Shown here: in pieces, positions 51,765-61,141 of the stretch | How positions within the stretch are numbered: the first letter of the stretch is position 1 | Layout: each line of letters begins with the position of its first letter | Assembly (NCBI GenBank): GCA_024236295.1 | Contig: JACKKT010000004.1 | Location: 62,001 to 126,000 of the forward strand | Direction: 5' to 3' | Origin: Kordiimonadaceae bacterium | GTDB taxonomy: Bacteria; Pseudomonadota; Alphaproteobacteria; Sphingomonadales; Emcibacteraceae | DNA: 64,000 nt | Made by a program: the position numbers and the translations under genes | The notes under the pieces: generated by a model | The model's input: the letters and a program-made list of their open reading frames with translations, nothing else | What the model was told of the DNA's origin: nothing | The model's database searches: none

Positions 51765-53514
51765 AGATAAAAAAACAGGCACAGAATTGCTAAATAAAAA
51801 CCATTGGTTCTGGGGAGCATTTCACCAGAACTGGTGGACTTACGGTCAGATAATTCTGGCAGCAATCATGATTAACTTCTTTTCGCTCGGCAGTTCAATT
51901 TTTATCATGACCGTCTATGACCGCGTCATTCCCAATAATGCTGTTGAAAGTCTGATCGCATTATGTATTGGTATGATTATTCTTATCAGTTTTGATTTCC
52001 TGCTTAAATTTCTTCGGGCCTATTTTATTGATTCTGCTGGGCAAAAAGTAGATCTGAAAGTAGCAAAAGGTATTTTTGACAGGATTATGAAATTAAAACT
52101 GGCTTCACAAAAAGGATCAACCGGGCGGTTGGTCAATATTGTCCGCGAATTTGAAAGCCTGCGTGATTTCTGTACCTCGGCCTCTTTGGCAACTTTGGTT
52201 GATATTCCTTTTATACTGCTATTTCTAACCGTCATTATTATCATAGGCGGTCCTGTCGCTATTGTTCCTGCATTGGCCATTCCGATTGTGTTGTTTATCG
52301 GCATTTTCATTCAGCCGTTTCTGTCGCGGTTTTCCAGTGAAGGTATGCAGCAGGGACACAGCAAACAGGGCACTCTGGTTGAGATGGTTTCCGGACTAGA
52401 AACATTGAAAAGTCTCGGGTCCGACAAGTTATTTCATGATCGCTGGGAAAAGGCCGTTGACCAGCATTCAAGTATCAGTTTGAAATCCCGAATGTTCAGC
52501 CAGATCGCTATCAATAGCGCCGCAACAGCACAACAGGTTGCACAAATAGGAATTGTCGCTGTTGGTTTTGCCAGGATTATGGATGGTGAAATGTCGATGG
52601 GGGCATTGATTGCCTGTGTTATTATTTCAGGACGATGTCTTGCCCCACTTGGTCAGCTTGCCAATCTGCTGACACGCTATAATCATGCTAAAACAGCATA
52701 TACTGCACTTGATAAGCTCATGGCAGAGCCCAGTGATGATGCTGAAGGGCGCGATTTTATCCGCCGCAATAAAATCAAGGGAAAACTAGAATTTCAGAAT
52801 GTTAGTTTTAAATATCCTGGTGCTACTGGAAAGGTTCTGGAAAATGTTTCCTTCAAAGTGGAAGCGGGTGAGAAAGTCGCAATATTAGGGACGATAGGTT
52901 CCGGCAAAAGCACGATTCTTAGAATTGCTGCGGGGCTATATGAACCTGACGATGGGGCCGTACTCCTGGATGATACGGATATTCGACAGATCATTCCTGA
53001 AGATCTCCGTAAAAATATGGCAATGGTCTTACAGGATGTTTTTCTTTTTTCAGGCAGCATCAAGGAAAATATTACCATGGGTGATCCTCAGATCAGCGAT
53101 GACGATATATTGCATGCGGCAGAAATTAGCGGTGTACAGGACTTTCTGGGTGGGCTGCCCAATGGTTATGATCTTCAGCTTCGTGACCGCGGTGATGGTC
53201 TTTCAGGCGGGCAGAAGCAGTCATTGGCCATATGTCGGGCTCTGGTTAGAAAATCACCTATTCTGATGATGGATGAGCCGACAAGCTCCATGGACACGGG
53301 CTCTGAACAAAAACTTATTTACCGGCTTAAGGAAGAGCTTAAGGAAAAAACCCTGCTGGTGGTCACGCACAGACCAACCATGCTAGAGCTTGTTGACCGC
53401 ATCATCGTTATTGAAAAAGGGAAAGTTGTTGCCAATGGTCCCAAAGATGATGTGATCAGAATGCTGACTCCCAAAGGAAGCGATCCCAATCTGGCAAAAC
53501 GGGGGAAAGCATGA
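51757..53514 (+). CDS. Type I secretion ABC transporter (LapB/PrtD-like)
   Basis: A 585-residue fused permease/ATPase that drives export of RTX proteins. Residues about 30-310 are the six-helix membrane domain; the ATPase has Walker A GTIGSGKST, signature LSGGQKQ, Walker B ILMMDEP and switch VTHR. It lacks the roughly 120-residue C39-like N-terminal domain of LapB/HlyB, so substrate docking follows the PrtD or short LapB-type scheme. It overlaps its adaptor gene by 4 nt (ATGA). Confidence 0.92.
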   Translation: MSEDKKTGTELLNKNHWFWGAFHQNWWTYGQIILAAIMINFFSLGSSIFIMTVYDRVIPNNAVESLIALCIGMIILISFDFLLKFLRAYFIDSAGQKVDLKVAKGIFDRIMKLKLASQKGSTGRLVNIVREFESLRDFCTSASLATLVDIPFILLFLTVIIIIGGPVAIVPALAIPIVLFIGIFIQPFLSRFSSEGMQQGHSKQGTLVEMVSGLETLKSLGSDKLFHDRWEKAVDQHSSISLKSRMFSQIAINSAATAQQVAQIGIVAVGFARIMDGEMSMGALIACVIISGRCLAPLGQLANLLTRYNHAKTAYTALDKLMAEPSDDAEGRDFIRRNKIKGKLEFQNVSFKYPGATGKVLENVSFKVEAGEKVAILGTIGSGKSTILRIAAGLYEPDDGAVLLDDTDIRQIIPEDLRKNMAMVLQDVFLFSGSIKENITMGDPQISDDDILHAAEISGVQDFLGGLPNGYDLQLRDRGDGLSGGQKQSLAICRALVRKSPILMMDEPTSSMDTGSEQKLIYRLKEELKEKTLLVVTHRPTMLELVDRIIVIEKGKVVANGPKDDVIRMLTPKGSDPNLAKRGKA

Positions 53515-54776
53515 TTAAGCCTAAATTTGCTGCCAATATCCTCCTGCTTAGTATATTCGGGTTTTTTGTTCTTTTTATATTATGGGCGTCTTTTGCTGAA
53601 CTTGATGAAGTGACTAAAGCACCGGGACGGATTGTACCGAGTAAACAGATTCAGGTGATCCAGAATCTTGAGGGGGGCATTATCAAGGAAATTCTAGTCA
53701 GTCAGGGGGATGAGGTAAAGGCTGGCGAAGTTCTTGTGCGGCTTGATCGCACGCAATTTGATGCAGACTTTAACCGAAATGAAGAAGAATATTTATCCCT
53801 TGAAGCAAAGATTGCGCGCCTAATGGCGGAAAGTGAATTTATAGTACCGGTTTTTGACGAGAACCTGACCAACAATCATGAAAATCTTGTTACCAGGGAA
53901 ATTAACCTATTTAATGCAAGAAAAGCGGAATTTGATGCAACCATCAGCAGCCTTGAAGCAAGATTAAGACAAATAGAACAAGCGCAGATTGAAGCAGAAG
54001 TCAGTCTGGTTAGTGCCAAATCCGCAAGTGAACTGGCCGCAACAGAAGTCGAAACGTTAAGGCCACTTGTTGAGCGCGGGATTGAACCCCAGCTTGAGCT
54101 GATCCGGGCCGAACAAAGAAAAATAGAAGCCGAAGGGGATCACCGCAAAGCGGAACTAGGCATTGAAAAGGCCAAAAAATCTGTTGAAGAAACCAATTTG
54201 CAGATTGAAGCGGAAAAACAAAAATTCCGTGCCAGTGTTCTTAACGAATTAAATGAGGCACAGACGGATCGAAACCAGCTCCTTGACAGCATGCCGACCC
54301 TTTCCGACAGGGTAAACAGAACTGATGTCATAGCGCCGACAGCGGGTATTATTAATCAGGTGCTGGTAACAACGATTGGCGGCATTGTTGACAGTGGAAT
54401 GCCGATTGTAGAACTGGTTCCGCTAGATGATACCCTGCTGGTGGAGGCAGAGGTAAAACCATCAGATATTGCTTTTTTGCGCCCTGGTCAACCAGCTCGG
54501 GTCAAGCTGACAGCATACGATTTTGCGCGATATGGTTCACTTGATGGCAATGTTGAAAATATCAGTGCAAGTGCAATTCTCAATGAACAAGAACAGTATG
54601 TTTATGTAATAAAAGTAAGAACAACGGAAAACAGTCTGCCGTCAACAGAAGGTGATTTGCCAATACTTCCGGGCATGGTTGCAGAGGTTGATATTCTGAA
54701 CGGTAAAAAAACAATTATGCGCTATCTTATGAATCCCGTTCTTAAGCTTAAGGACAACGCCTTCAGGGAAAGGTAG
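53511..54776 (+). CDS. HlyD-family type I secretion adaptor
   Basis: A 421-residue membrane-fusion protein. An N-terminal helix (ILLLSIFGFFVLFILWASF) is followed by EVTKAPGRIVPSKQIQVIQN, which is the family signature, then a long periplasmic coiled-coil (about residues 95-260) and a C-terminal barrel. It links the ABC exporter to the TolC-like channel. The RTX gene follows on the same strand after 140 nt and is the probable cargo. Confidence 0.92.
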   Translation: MIKPKFAANILLLSIFGFFVLFILWASFAELDEVTKAPGRIVPSKQIQVIQNLEGGIIKEILVSQGDEVKAGEVLVRLDRTQFDADFNRNEEEYLSLEAKIARLMAESEFIVPVFDENLTNNHENLVTREINLFNARKAEFDATISSLEARLRQIEQAQIEAEVSLVSAKSASELAATEVETLRPLVERGIEPQLELIRAEQRKIEAEGDHRKAELGIEKAKKSVEETNLQIEAEKQKFRASVLNELNEAQTDRNQLLDSMPTLSDRVNRTDVIAPTAGIINQVLVTTIGGIVDSGMPIVELVPLDDTLLVEAEVKPSDIAFLRPGQPARVKLTAYDFARYGSLDGNVENISASAILNEQEQYVYVIKVRTTENSLPSTEGDLPILPGMVAEVDILNGKKTIMRYLMNPVLKLKDNAFRER

Positions 54777-54902
54777 TTTATTTTGTTATTTTTTAGCAAA
54801 AGAAAATTAATTTTAAGTGTTTAGTTAACAAAAGATTAATAAAAAGCTTGTCAAACCCTACCTTAGAATTTAACCTGTTTTGAGTACTTGTGTGTTAATT
54901 CA

Positions 54903-54912
54903 GGGGGGGGGG
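54903..54912 (+). repeat. Homopolymeric G tract (10 G) at the RTX gene ribosome-binding site
   Basis: Ten consecutive G residues directly precede TAAA-ATG. The tract supplies the Shine-Dalgarno element itself, so slippage would change its length and its distance to the start codon. No other run of ten G is seen in this AT-rich window. Confidence 0.85.
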
Positions 54913-54916
54913 TAAA

Positions 54917-57256
54917 ATGTATTTTCCTACACTTAAATCAGCAGAAATTTCCTATAAAAAACCAAAACAAAATTATGTAATAAATGGTCGGGCTATTAAA
55001 TTTAGCAGCTCCGGACTTGCATTATTATCTCTTGCAGCATGTGGTGGTGGGGGAGGAGGGGCAAGTCCTACAACCACTGCTCCTCCCTCTGGTGGCGGCG
55101 GCGTAACTACTCCACAGGTTTCCGGATTTACAGAGATTTCGACCAATACCTTTTTGGCTGATAATGATCTTGACAGTCTATTTAACAGACCTACTAGTAA
55201 TGTCGATCTTGTGGTTTCCGGTGCTGGGGGTGATGATACGATAATTACAGGATCAGGTGATGATTATCTATTTGGGCAAGGTGGGAATGATACACTCCAA
55301 GGAGGTGCTGGTGTTGATGTCCTGACTGGTGGTTCAGGGGCAGATAATTTGGTTGGCGGACCCGGTTTTGATTTTGTCGCCTATATTGACTCGCCGGGGG
55401 GCGTAACTGTTAATCTTGCGTCTGGGATCGGTTCCCGTAATGACGCTTCTGGGGATAGCTATAATACTGTTGAAGGGGTTTTTGGCAGTGATTATAACGA
55501 CATAATTACAGGAAATTCAGCGGATAATTTATTTGAAGGTCTTGGTGGGGCCGATGCCTTTGATGGCGGTGCAGGTATTGATTACGTAAGTTATATTTCA
55601 TCAGGATCTGTTACTGTTGATCTTAGAACTGGTACAGGTGCTGAAACAGATGCACAGGGAGATACGTATACTAATATAGAAGGAATTATTGGAAGTGACT
55701 ACAACGATACTCTGAATGGGGATGATCTGGATAATTATTTTGAAGGAGGAAAGGGTGTCGATAGAATTAACGCAGGTGGCGGTGATGACTTGATTTTTGG
55801 TTTGGAAGGTGGAGACACAATATATGGTGAAGAAGGTAACGATGTTATTTCAGGTGGCGATGGTACAGATACCATAATTGCTGGACCAGGGTTTGACATA
55901 ATTTATGGGGACGGAGGTGATGATACAATCAAAGGGGAGGACGACCAGGATCTGATTTACGGTGGTGCAGGCATTGATACAATTTTTGGTGGTACAGGTT
56001 GGGATATTATAGAAGGTGGTGAAGGTGCTGACACGATTGATGGTGAAGATGACAAGGCTGTTCTGAGTTATGCTTTATCTGCAGCAGGCGTAACGATTAA
56101 TCTGGCAACCAATTCTGCATCTGGCGGCGATGCGACCGGAGATACATTTACAAACATTGATGGTGTTTTCGGCTCAACCCATAATGATACCCTGACCGGC
56201 GATGATGAAGATAATTATCTGGACGGTGATGAAGGTGCCGATATATTGATCGGTGCCGGTGGCGATGATTATTTTTATGCCTATCAGTCAGAAGGCTCAG
56301 CAACCGAGGACCAGTTCGATGGTGGCGACGGATTTGATAAGCTGGACTTTATCGGCTCAAGTGCAATAACCGCTTTTAGCGTGGATATATCCACAGTAAA
56401 TGCCGTAAATATAGAAGAAGTCCGTATGGGGCATGATTACAAGGAAAGCATGACTCTTACCAATCAGGATGTTATCGATATTACAGATGCTGATAATTTT
56501 CTGGTGATTATGGGTCATGATACAGATTCAGTAAGCAGTGCATCGACATGGACTTATACGATGGATGTTATGTATGACGGCGAAATTTATCATCGTTATA
56601 CAGGTGCCGGAACAGAAGTTTTGGTTTATACGGAAATCGGGTCACAAGCCGGATTCTTCAAACCGCCAGAAAGCTTCACTGAAACTACGACTAATGTCTT
56701 TGATGCTGTGGATAACAACGATTCAACATTAAGCAAAGTGCATGTAACAGTTGGATTGACCGTAAACGGAAAAGACGGTGATGATTTGATCGCAACGGGT
56801 GATGGAAATGATACGATTAACGGTGGTAACGGAAACGATTCGATTCGTGGTAATGGGGGTACAGATGTTTTAAATGGTGACGCAGGTGATGATATATTAA
56901 TTTATGATGGTGTCACCACTGGCTATAATGGTGGGGCTGACAGCGATACCCTGTTATTTGTTTACGAAGCTGATGAGATTGATTTATCAACGTTAACACT
57001 GACAAATATAGAGACTATTGATCTGGATGTTGAGAATGTGAATAGCATGACGTTGGTGGCTCAGGATGTCTTGGATGTAACTGACGGCGGAAATCAGCTC
57101 ATAATAGCCGGTGATAGCGAAGATACAGTAAATTCAACTGGCCAAGGATGGGTGCAAGGAGCAGATCAGATTATTGATACAAACACCTATCACAGTTATA
57201 CTTCAGGTACTGCAACGTTATTGATTGACGAAGATATTGTGCAGACGATCACTTAA
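54917..57256 (+). CDS. RTX (calcium-binding nonapeptide repeat) exoprotein, probable type I secretion substrate
   Basis: A 779-residue acidic protein. The N-terminus contains LALLSLAACGGGGGGAS (a lipobox-like LAAC) and a Gly/Thr/Pro linker. RTX repeats such as GGAGVDVLTGGSGADNLVGG then occur in blocks (about residues 95-160, 195-210, 280-400, 430-460, 610-665). A roughly 50-residue module (VTVNLASG ... GSDYNDIITG) is repeated three times, and the segment FTEISTNTF (residue 71) recurs as FTETTTNVF (residue 587). The acidic, hydroxyl/hydrophobic C-terminus is typical of type I signals. No enzymatic domain is visible; adhesin or surface-layer roles are plausible. Confidence 0.85.
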   Translation: MYFPTLKSAEISYKKPKQNYVINGRAIKFSSSGLALLSLAACGGGGGGASPTTTAPPSGGGGVTTPQVSGFTEISTNTFLADNDLDSLFNRPTSNVDLVVSGAGGDDTIITGSGDDYLFGQGGNDTLQGGAGVDVLTGGSGADNLVGGPGFDFVAYIDSPGGVTVNLASGIGSRNDASGDSYNTVEGVFGSDYNDIITGNSADNLFEGLGGADAFDGGAGIDYVSYISSGSVTVDLRTGTGAETDAQGDTYTNIEGIIGSDYNDTLNGDDLDNYFEGGKGVDRINAGGGDDLIFGLEGGDTIYGEEGNDVISGGDGTDTIIAGPGFDIIYGDGGDDTIKGEDDQDLIYGGAGIDTIFGGTGWDIIEGGEGADTIDGEDDKAVLSYALSAAGVTINLATNSASGGDATGDTFTNIDGVFGSTHNDTLTGDDEDNYLDGDEGADILIGAGGDDYFYAYQSEGSATEDQFDGGDGFDKLDFIGSSAITAFSVDISTVNAVNIEEVRMGHDYKESMTLTNQDVIDITDADNFLVIMGHDTDSVSSASTWTYTMDVMYDGEIYHRYTGAGTEVLVYTEIGSQAGFFKPPESFTETTTNVFDAVDNNDSTLSKVHVTVGLTVNGKDGDDLIATGDGNDTINGGNGNDSIRGNGGTDVLNGDAGDDILIYDGVTTGYNGGADSDTLLFVYEADEIDLSTLTLTNIETIDLDVENVNSMTLVAQDVLDVTDGGNQLIIAGDSEDTVNSTGQGWVQGADQIIDTNTYHSYTSGTATLLIDEDIVQTIT

Positions 57257-57265
57257 GACGATCAT

Positions 57266-58162
57266 TTAACTGACCTTTTCTGACTGCTCTGTTAACCATT
57301 TCTTTAAGGCAATGACCGGAGCATAGCCTGAATGGCTTGTGGGGGTGATCAAATAATAGCCAGCGCTGGTTTTTAGTGGAATATCCATTAAAATCTCCAA
57401 CTCACCTCTTTCAAGTTCAGTATTAATCAGAAAATGGGGCAGAATGGCGACACCAAGTCCTGCTACAGCTGCCTGGGTTACCATTGAGAACTGTTCCAAA
57501 ATCATTCCCCGGTTGTTGGGCGGGGTAATATCATTTTGTTTGAACCAGTCGGACCATGCGTTGGGCCGGGTTTCCAGATGCAATAATGGAATGCGGGCAA
57601 TCTCTTCAGCACTTCTAACCATATGATCACCAATGAGGGATGGTGCTGCCACGGGCACTGCTTCTTCACTCATTAAAAATGTCCCTTCAGTACCCGGCCA
57701 GTTGGGGTGTCCGAAATGAATGGCGCAATGAAGTTCTTCATTTGCAAAATCAAATGGTGAAAGTTTGCTTGTAAAATTCACTGTTATTTGAGGGTTTTTG
57801 GCGAGAAAGTCAGGAAAGCGTGGCATAAGCCAGCGCATGCCGAAAGTAGGCAAAATAGCAAAATTCAAAGTTTGTCCCTGAGTGTCACTTACCGCATTAA
57901 GTGAGGCGTTACGGATCAGCCTTAAAGCGCCAGCAATTTCGCTGGCATATTTTTCTCCGACCTCCGTAAGAATTATGGATTTTTTAATCCGTTTGAATAA
58001 TTTAATCCCCAGTTGTTCTTCAAGGGCATTTACCTGCCTGCTAATGGCTCCCTGGGTCAGGTTAAGTTCCTGAGCCGCAACTGTGAAACTGCTATTTCTT
58101 GCTGATGCCTCGAAAGCCATTAGCATGCTGGTGCTTGGTATAAGTCTTCTTTGGCCTAACAT
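57266..58162 (-). CDS. LysR-family regulator (GcvA-like)
   Basis: A 298-residue regulator. The N-terminal helix-turn-helix is FTVAAQELNLTQGAISRQVN with ALEEQLGIKLFKR; the C-terminal effector domain (about residues 90-290) contains GLGVAILPHFLINTELERGE. It is divergent from the aminomutase gene with 176 nt between, the classic LysR arrangement, and so probably activates the aminomutase/CoA-transferase operon in response to its substrate or an intermediate. Confidence 0.92.
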   Translation of the reverse strand: MLGQRRLIPSTSMLMAFEASARNSSFTVAAQELNLTQGAISRQVNALEEQLGIKLFKRIKKSIILTEVGEKYASEIAGALRLIRNASLNAVSDTQGQTLNFAILPTFGMRWLMPRFPDFLAKNPQITVNFTSKLSPFDFANEELHCAIHFGHPNWPGTEGTFLMSEEAVPVAAPSLIGDHMVRSAEEIARIPLLHLETRPNAWSDWFKQNDITPPNNRGMILEQFSMVTQAAVAGLGVAILPHFLINTELERGELEILMDIPLKTSAGYYLITPTSHSGYAPVIALKKWLTEQSEKVS

Positions 58163-58255
58163 GCGCCTTTAATCCATTACAAAAAGTCATTAACTTATGA
58201 TCAAGAATAAGTTGTTATTTCCATTAAATTTCGATATTTTACGACAAATTTTAAT

Positions 58256-58273
58256 TTCAATCAATATATTGAA
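58256..58273. promoter_or_regulatory. LysR-box-like dyad upstream of the aminomutase operon
   Basis: TTCAAT-N6-ATTGAA is an 18-bp interrupted palindrome, located 66 nt before the aminomutase start codon in the divergent promoter. The size and position suit an activating site for the adjacent LysR protein. The assignment rests on symmetry and context only. Confidence 0.45.
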
Positions 58274-58338
58274 GTGAGTTTTTGTAATTAAATAGTTGCT
58301 TCTATATATTTTTAAATCAAGCCATAAGGGGCGTTATT

Positions 58339-59751
58339 ATGAATGTTCAAAGTCCAGTAAGAAAAAAGCATATCCCAACTGAAAAAGAAGCAGATTTTCT
58401 TTCCAAAGTGGAAAATGCAAAATATGATCGCAAAATCGTTGCCGGTCTTCAAAAATTCATTGACGGAAAAGTTGATGATGACATGAAAGATTTTTACAGT
58501 CAGGAAGAAATTGATGCGATTTCTGCCCTTAAGGGAACAAATCGCGATCTTGAAGCGCGTATGCCTGTTAAAATCACCCGTCATTATTTTGAGAGAGCCC
58601 GTGTTAGCGCCCCTCTTCGTACGCTGATAAAAGCAAGCCCTGCTGAAACATTTGATCTTGATGGTTCTGAAGATCCAGGAAAACAGATGAGTTATAGCCC
58701 TGTTGAAGGTCTTATCCATAAATATGAACTTGGACTGATTTATGTTGCAGGAACTTGTTCCGCACACTGCCGTTTTTGTTACCGTGAAGAGCTGATTGCG
58801 AAGAAAGAAATCGTTCGTGAAGACGGCTCAATTCAGGCAAAAGGCCTCGCGCAAATTCCTGATCTGGTTGAATATATTGTGGAGCATAATAAAATTGTGG
58901 CTGAAAATGGCGGCCATCATCCTAAAACAGGACGTGAGAAGCTCCGTGAAATACTGATGTCTGGCGGCGACCCAATGGTTCTTGCCAATAAGGGAATTGC
59001 TTCATGGTGGGCTGCGCTTGCTGAGGCGGGCATTGAAAGCATTAGACTTGGAACTAAAGAGCTGGCTTTCTTCCCTGACCGTTTTGATGACGCATTCTTT
59101 CAAATGATGGATGACTTCCATGCAGCATATCCTGAAACAAAGCTTCGTTTTATGATTCATTTTAACCATCCAGATGAATTCCTGGAAAAAGACGAAAATG
59201 GCAATTACATTGACCTGCCGGATGGGGGTCTTAAATGGGTTGAAAGCACAAAACGTGCAATCAGCGAGTTTGGAAAACGTAATTTTGTGACGGTCGATAA
59301 CCAAGCCCCGATTATTAAAAATATCAATAATGACCCTGATGCCCTTCGTATCATGCAACGTGAACTTCGCCGTAATAAAGTTGAAAACCACTATTTCTTC
59401 TGCGGACGTGATATCGTTGGCCATAAAGCTTTTAACGTTCCAATTGAAGAAGCATGGCGAATTCTGAACACATCCCAACGTGGTTTGTCCGGTGTTGAGG
59501 CTCATGCCAGACTTTCAATTACCCATTATTATGGCAAAACCGAAGTGGTTGCGGTGACCAATGAGCCTATGGAAGGAGTAAAAGGCGCAGAAAATGGTGT
59601 TGTGATCTTTAAACTTCTTCGCTCAGCTGAAGACGCGCCGAAAAAAGGTCAAGTCGCAATTGTTGGTCGGAACCCTGATGCTATCTGGTTTGATGGTTTT
59701 AAAGATCGTGTAATTTATGATGAAGCAGGTCTTTTCAGCATTAAAGCCTAA
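58339..59751 (+). CDS. KamA-family radical SAM 2,3-aminomutase
   Basis: A 470-residue enzyme moving an amino group from C2 to C3 of an amino acid. The iron-sulfur/SAM motif is CSAHCRFC (Cys140, Cys144, Cys147). The PLP lysine appears in HYYGKTEV, aligned by eye with GGGGKTPV of clostridial lysine 2,3-aminomutase. At the place of the Asp in VVDAPGGGGK that holds the lysine side chain, this protein reads Ser/His-type residues (SITHYYGK), while an upstream Asp (FFCGRDIVG) may be retained. It is about 50 residues longer than the clostridial enzyme. Substrate lysine is therefore uncertain. Confidence 0.82.
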   Translation: MNVQSPVRKKHIPTEKEADFLSKVENAKYDRKIVAGLQKFIDGKVDDDMKDFYSQEEIDAISALKGTNRDLEARMPVKITRHYFERARVSAPLRTLIKASPAETFDLDGSEDPGKQMSYSPVEGLIHKYELGLIYVAGTCSAHCRFCYREELIAKKEIVREDGSIQAKGLAQIPDLVEYIVEHNKIVAENGGHHPKTGREKLREILMSGGDPMVLANKGIASWWAALAEAGIESIRLGTKELAFFPDRFDDAFFQMMDDFHAAYPETKLRFMIHFNHPDEFLEKDENGNYIDLPDGGLKWVESTKRAISEFGKRNFVTVDNQAPIIKNINNDPDALRIMQRELRRNKVENHYFFCGRDIVGHKAFNVPIEEAWRILNTSQRGLSGVEAHARLSITHYYGKTEVVAVTNEPMEGVKGAENGVVIFKLLRSAEDAPKKGQVAIVGRNPDAIWFDGFKDRVIYDEAGLFSIKA

Positions 59752-59772
59752 TAGAATCGGGACGTTGAGTTT

Positions 59773-60483
59773 ATGATCAATAAAAAAATTAGCTCGGTTC
59801 AGGAAGCAGTGGCATCTATCCATGATGGTGCCACTGTTATGATCGGTGGGTTCGGAGAGGCGGGTAGCCCCATTGAATTAATCCACGCCCTGATTGATCA
59901 GGGGGCAAAAGACCTTACAGTCATCAATAATAATACAGGATCCGGACATGTTGGTCTTGCTGCACTGATTGAGAATAAACGTGTCGCCAAGATGATTTGT
60001 TCATTTCCAAAATCAGCAAATTCATTTGTTTTTCCCGATCTCTACACCAAAGGAGAAATCGAATTGGAATTAGTACCGCAAGGGACTTTGGCAGAACGTA
60101 TCCGTGCGGGGGGTGCTGGTGTGCCGGCATTTTATACGGCGACATCTGTCGGTACGCCGCTTGCTGAAGGTAAGGAAGTCCGTAATATTAAAGGTCGTGA
60201 TTACGTGCTTGAATATGGGCTGACCGCAGATTTTGCGCTGATAAAATCATTAAAAGCTGATCGCTATGGAAACCTGATTTATAATAAAACAGCCCGTAAT
60301 TTTGCGCCGGTAATGGCAATGGCTGCTAAAACAACAATTGTTCAAACCAAAGAATTTGTGGAAGCCGGTGATATTGATCCTGAAATTGTGGTGACACCCA
60401 GTATTTTCGTGGATGTTGTGGTTGAGGTTTCAAACCCTCTGCACGAATCTGAACTTGTAAAAGCCGGGGAGACTTATCCATGA
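59773..60483 (+). CDS. 3-oxoacid CoA-transferase subunit A (PcaI/AtoD type)
   Basis: A 236-residue alpha subunit of a family I CoA-transferase. It has GATVMIGGFGEAGSPIELIH near the N-terminus and NNNTGSGHVGLAALIENKRV, the pattern of 3-oxoadipate and acetoacetate CoA-transferases. With subunit B (4-nt overlap) it would transfer CoA, probably from succinyl-CoA or acetyl-CoA, to a 3-oxoacid made by the aminotransferase two genes downstream. Confidence 0.88.
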   Translation: MINKKISSVQEAVASIHDGATVMIGGFGEAGSPIELIHALIDQGAKDLTVINNNTGSGHVGLAALIENKRVAKMICSFPKSANSFVFPDLYTKGEIELELVPQGTLAERIRAGGAGVPAFYTATSVGTPLAEGKEVRNIKGRDYVLEYGLTADFALIKSLKADRYGNLIYNKTARNFAPVMAMAAKTTIVQTKEFVEAGDIDPEIVVTPSIFVDVVVEVSNPLHESELVKAGETYP

Positions 60484-61130
60484 GTGAACAGGAAATTGGG
60501 TGGAATCGTGAACAAATGGCGGAGCGAGCGGCCCAGGATATCCCGAATGGTGCCTATGTAAACCTGGGTATTGGAATTCCAGAAAAAGTGGTTCGTTACG
60601 TACCTGCTGGACGTGAAGTGATTTATCATACAGAAAATGGTCTGCTTGGAATGGGGGATGCTCCGGTACCGGGTGAGGAAGACCCCGAACTTATTAATGC
60701 AGGAAAAAAGCTGGTTACAGCGATTCCGGGAGCGGCTTATTTTCATCATGCGGACAGCTTTTCCATGATCCGTGGTGGTCATATTGATATTTGTGTACTT
60801 GGTGCCATGCAGGTTGCTGAAAATGGCGATCTGGCCAACTGGTCAACGGGAAGTTCGGATGCAATCCCCGCAGTAGGTGGCGCAATGGATCTGGTTGCTG
60901 GTGTAAAAACTATCAATGTCATTACCCAGCATGTCACGAACAAGGGGTATCCGAAGCTCGTTTCAAAATGCACATTTCCACTGACCGGCGTGGGTGTGGT
61001 AAGCCGGATTTACACTGATCTGGCGGTAATTGATGTGACGCCGCAAGGCTTTAAAATTGTTGAACTCGCCCCTGGGGTTGATTTCGATTATGTACAGGAA
61101 AGAACCGGCTGCAAGCTTATTGCCGCATAA
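60480..61130 (+). CDS. 3-oxoacid CoA-transferase subunit B (PcaJ/AtoA type)
   Basis: A 216-residue beta subunit carrying the catalytic Glu in YHTENGLLGMG. Other family segments are GAYVNLGIGIPEKVVRY and CTFPLTGVGVVSRIYTDLAV. Translation is coupled to subunit A through an ATGA overlap. The complex forms a glutamyl-CoA intermediate. Gene order and context point to activation of a 3-oxo acid before thiolysis. Confidence 0.9.
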   Translation: MSEQEIGWNREQMAERAAQDIPNGAYVNLGIGIPEKVVRYVPAGREVIYHTENGLLGMGDAPVPGEEDPELINAGKKLVTAIPGAAYFHHADSFSMIRGGHIDICVLGAMQVAENGDLANWSTGSSDAIPAVGGAMDLVAGVKTINVITQHVTNKGYPKLVSKCTFPLTGVGVVSRIYTDLAVIDVTPQGFKIVELAPGVDFDYVQERTGCKLIAA

Positions 61131-61141
61131 GGAAATAAATA

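Noticed and set aside
54777..54902. Terminator between the type I secretion operon and the RTX gene
   Set aside because: The region is T-rich but has no stem of useful strength before a T-run; readthrough or a separate promoter cannot be decided.
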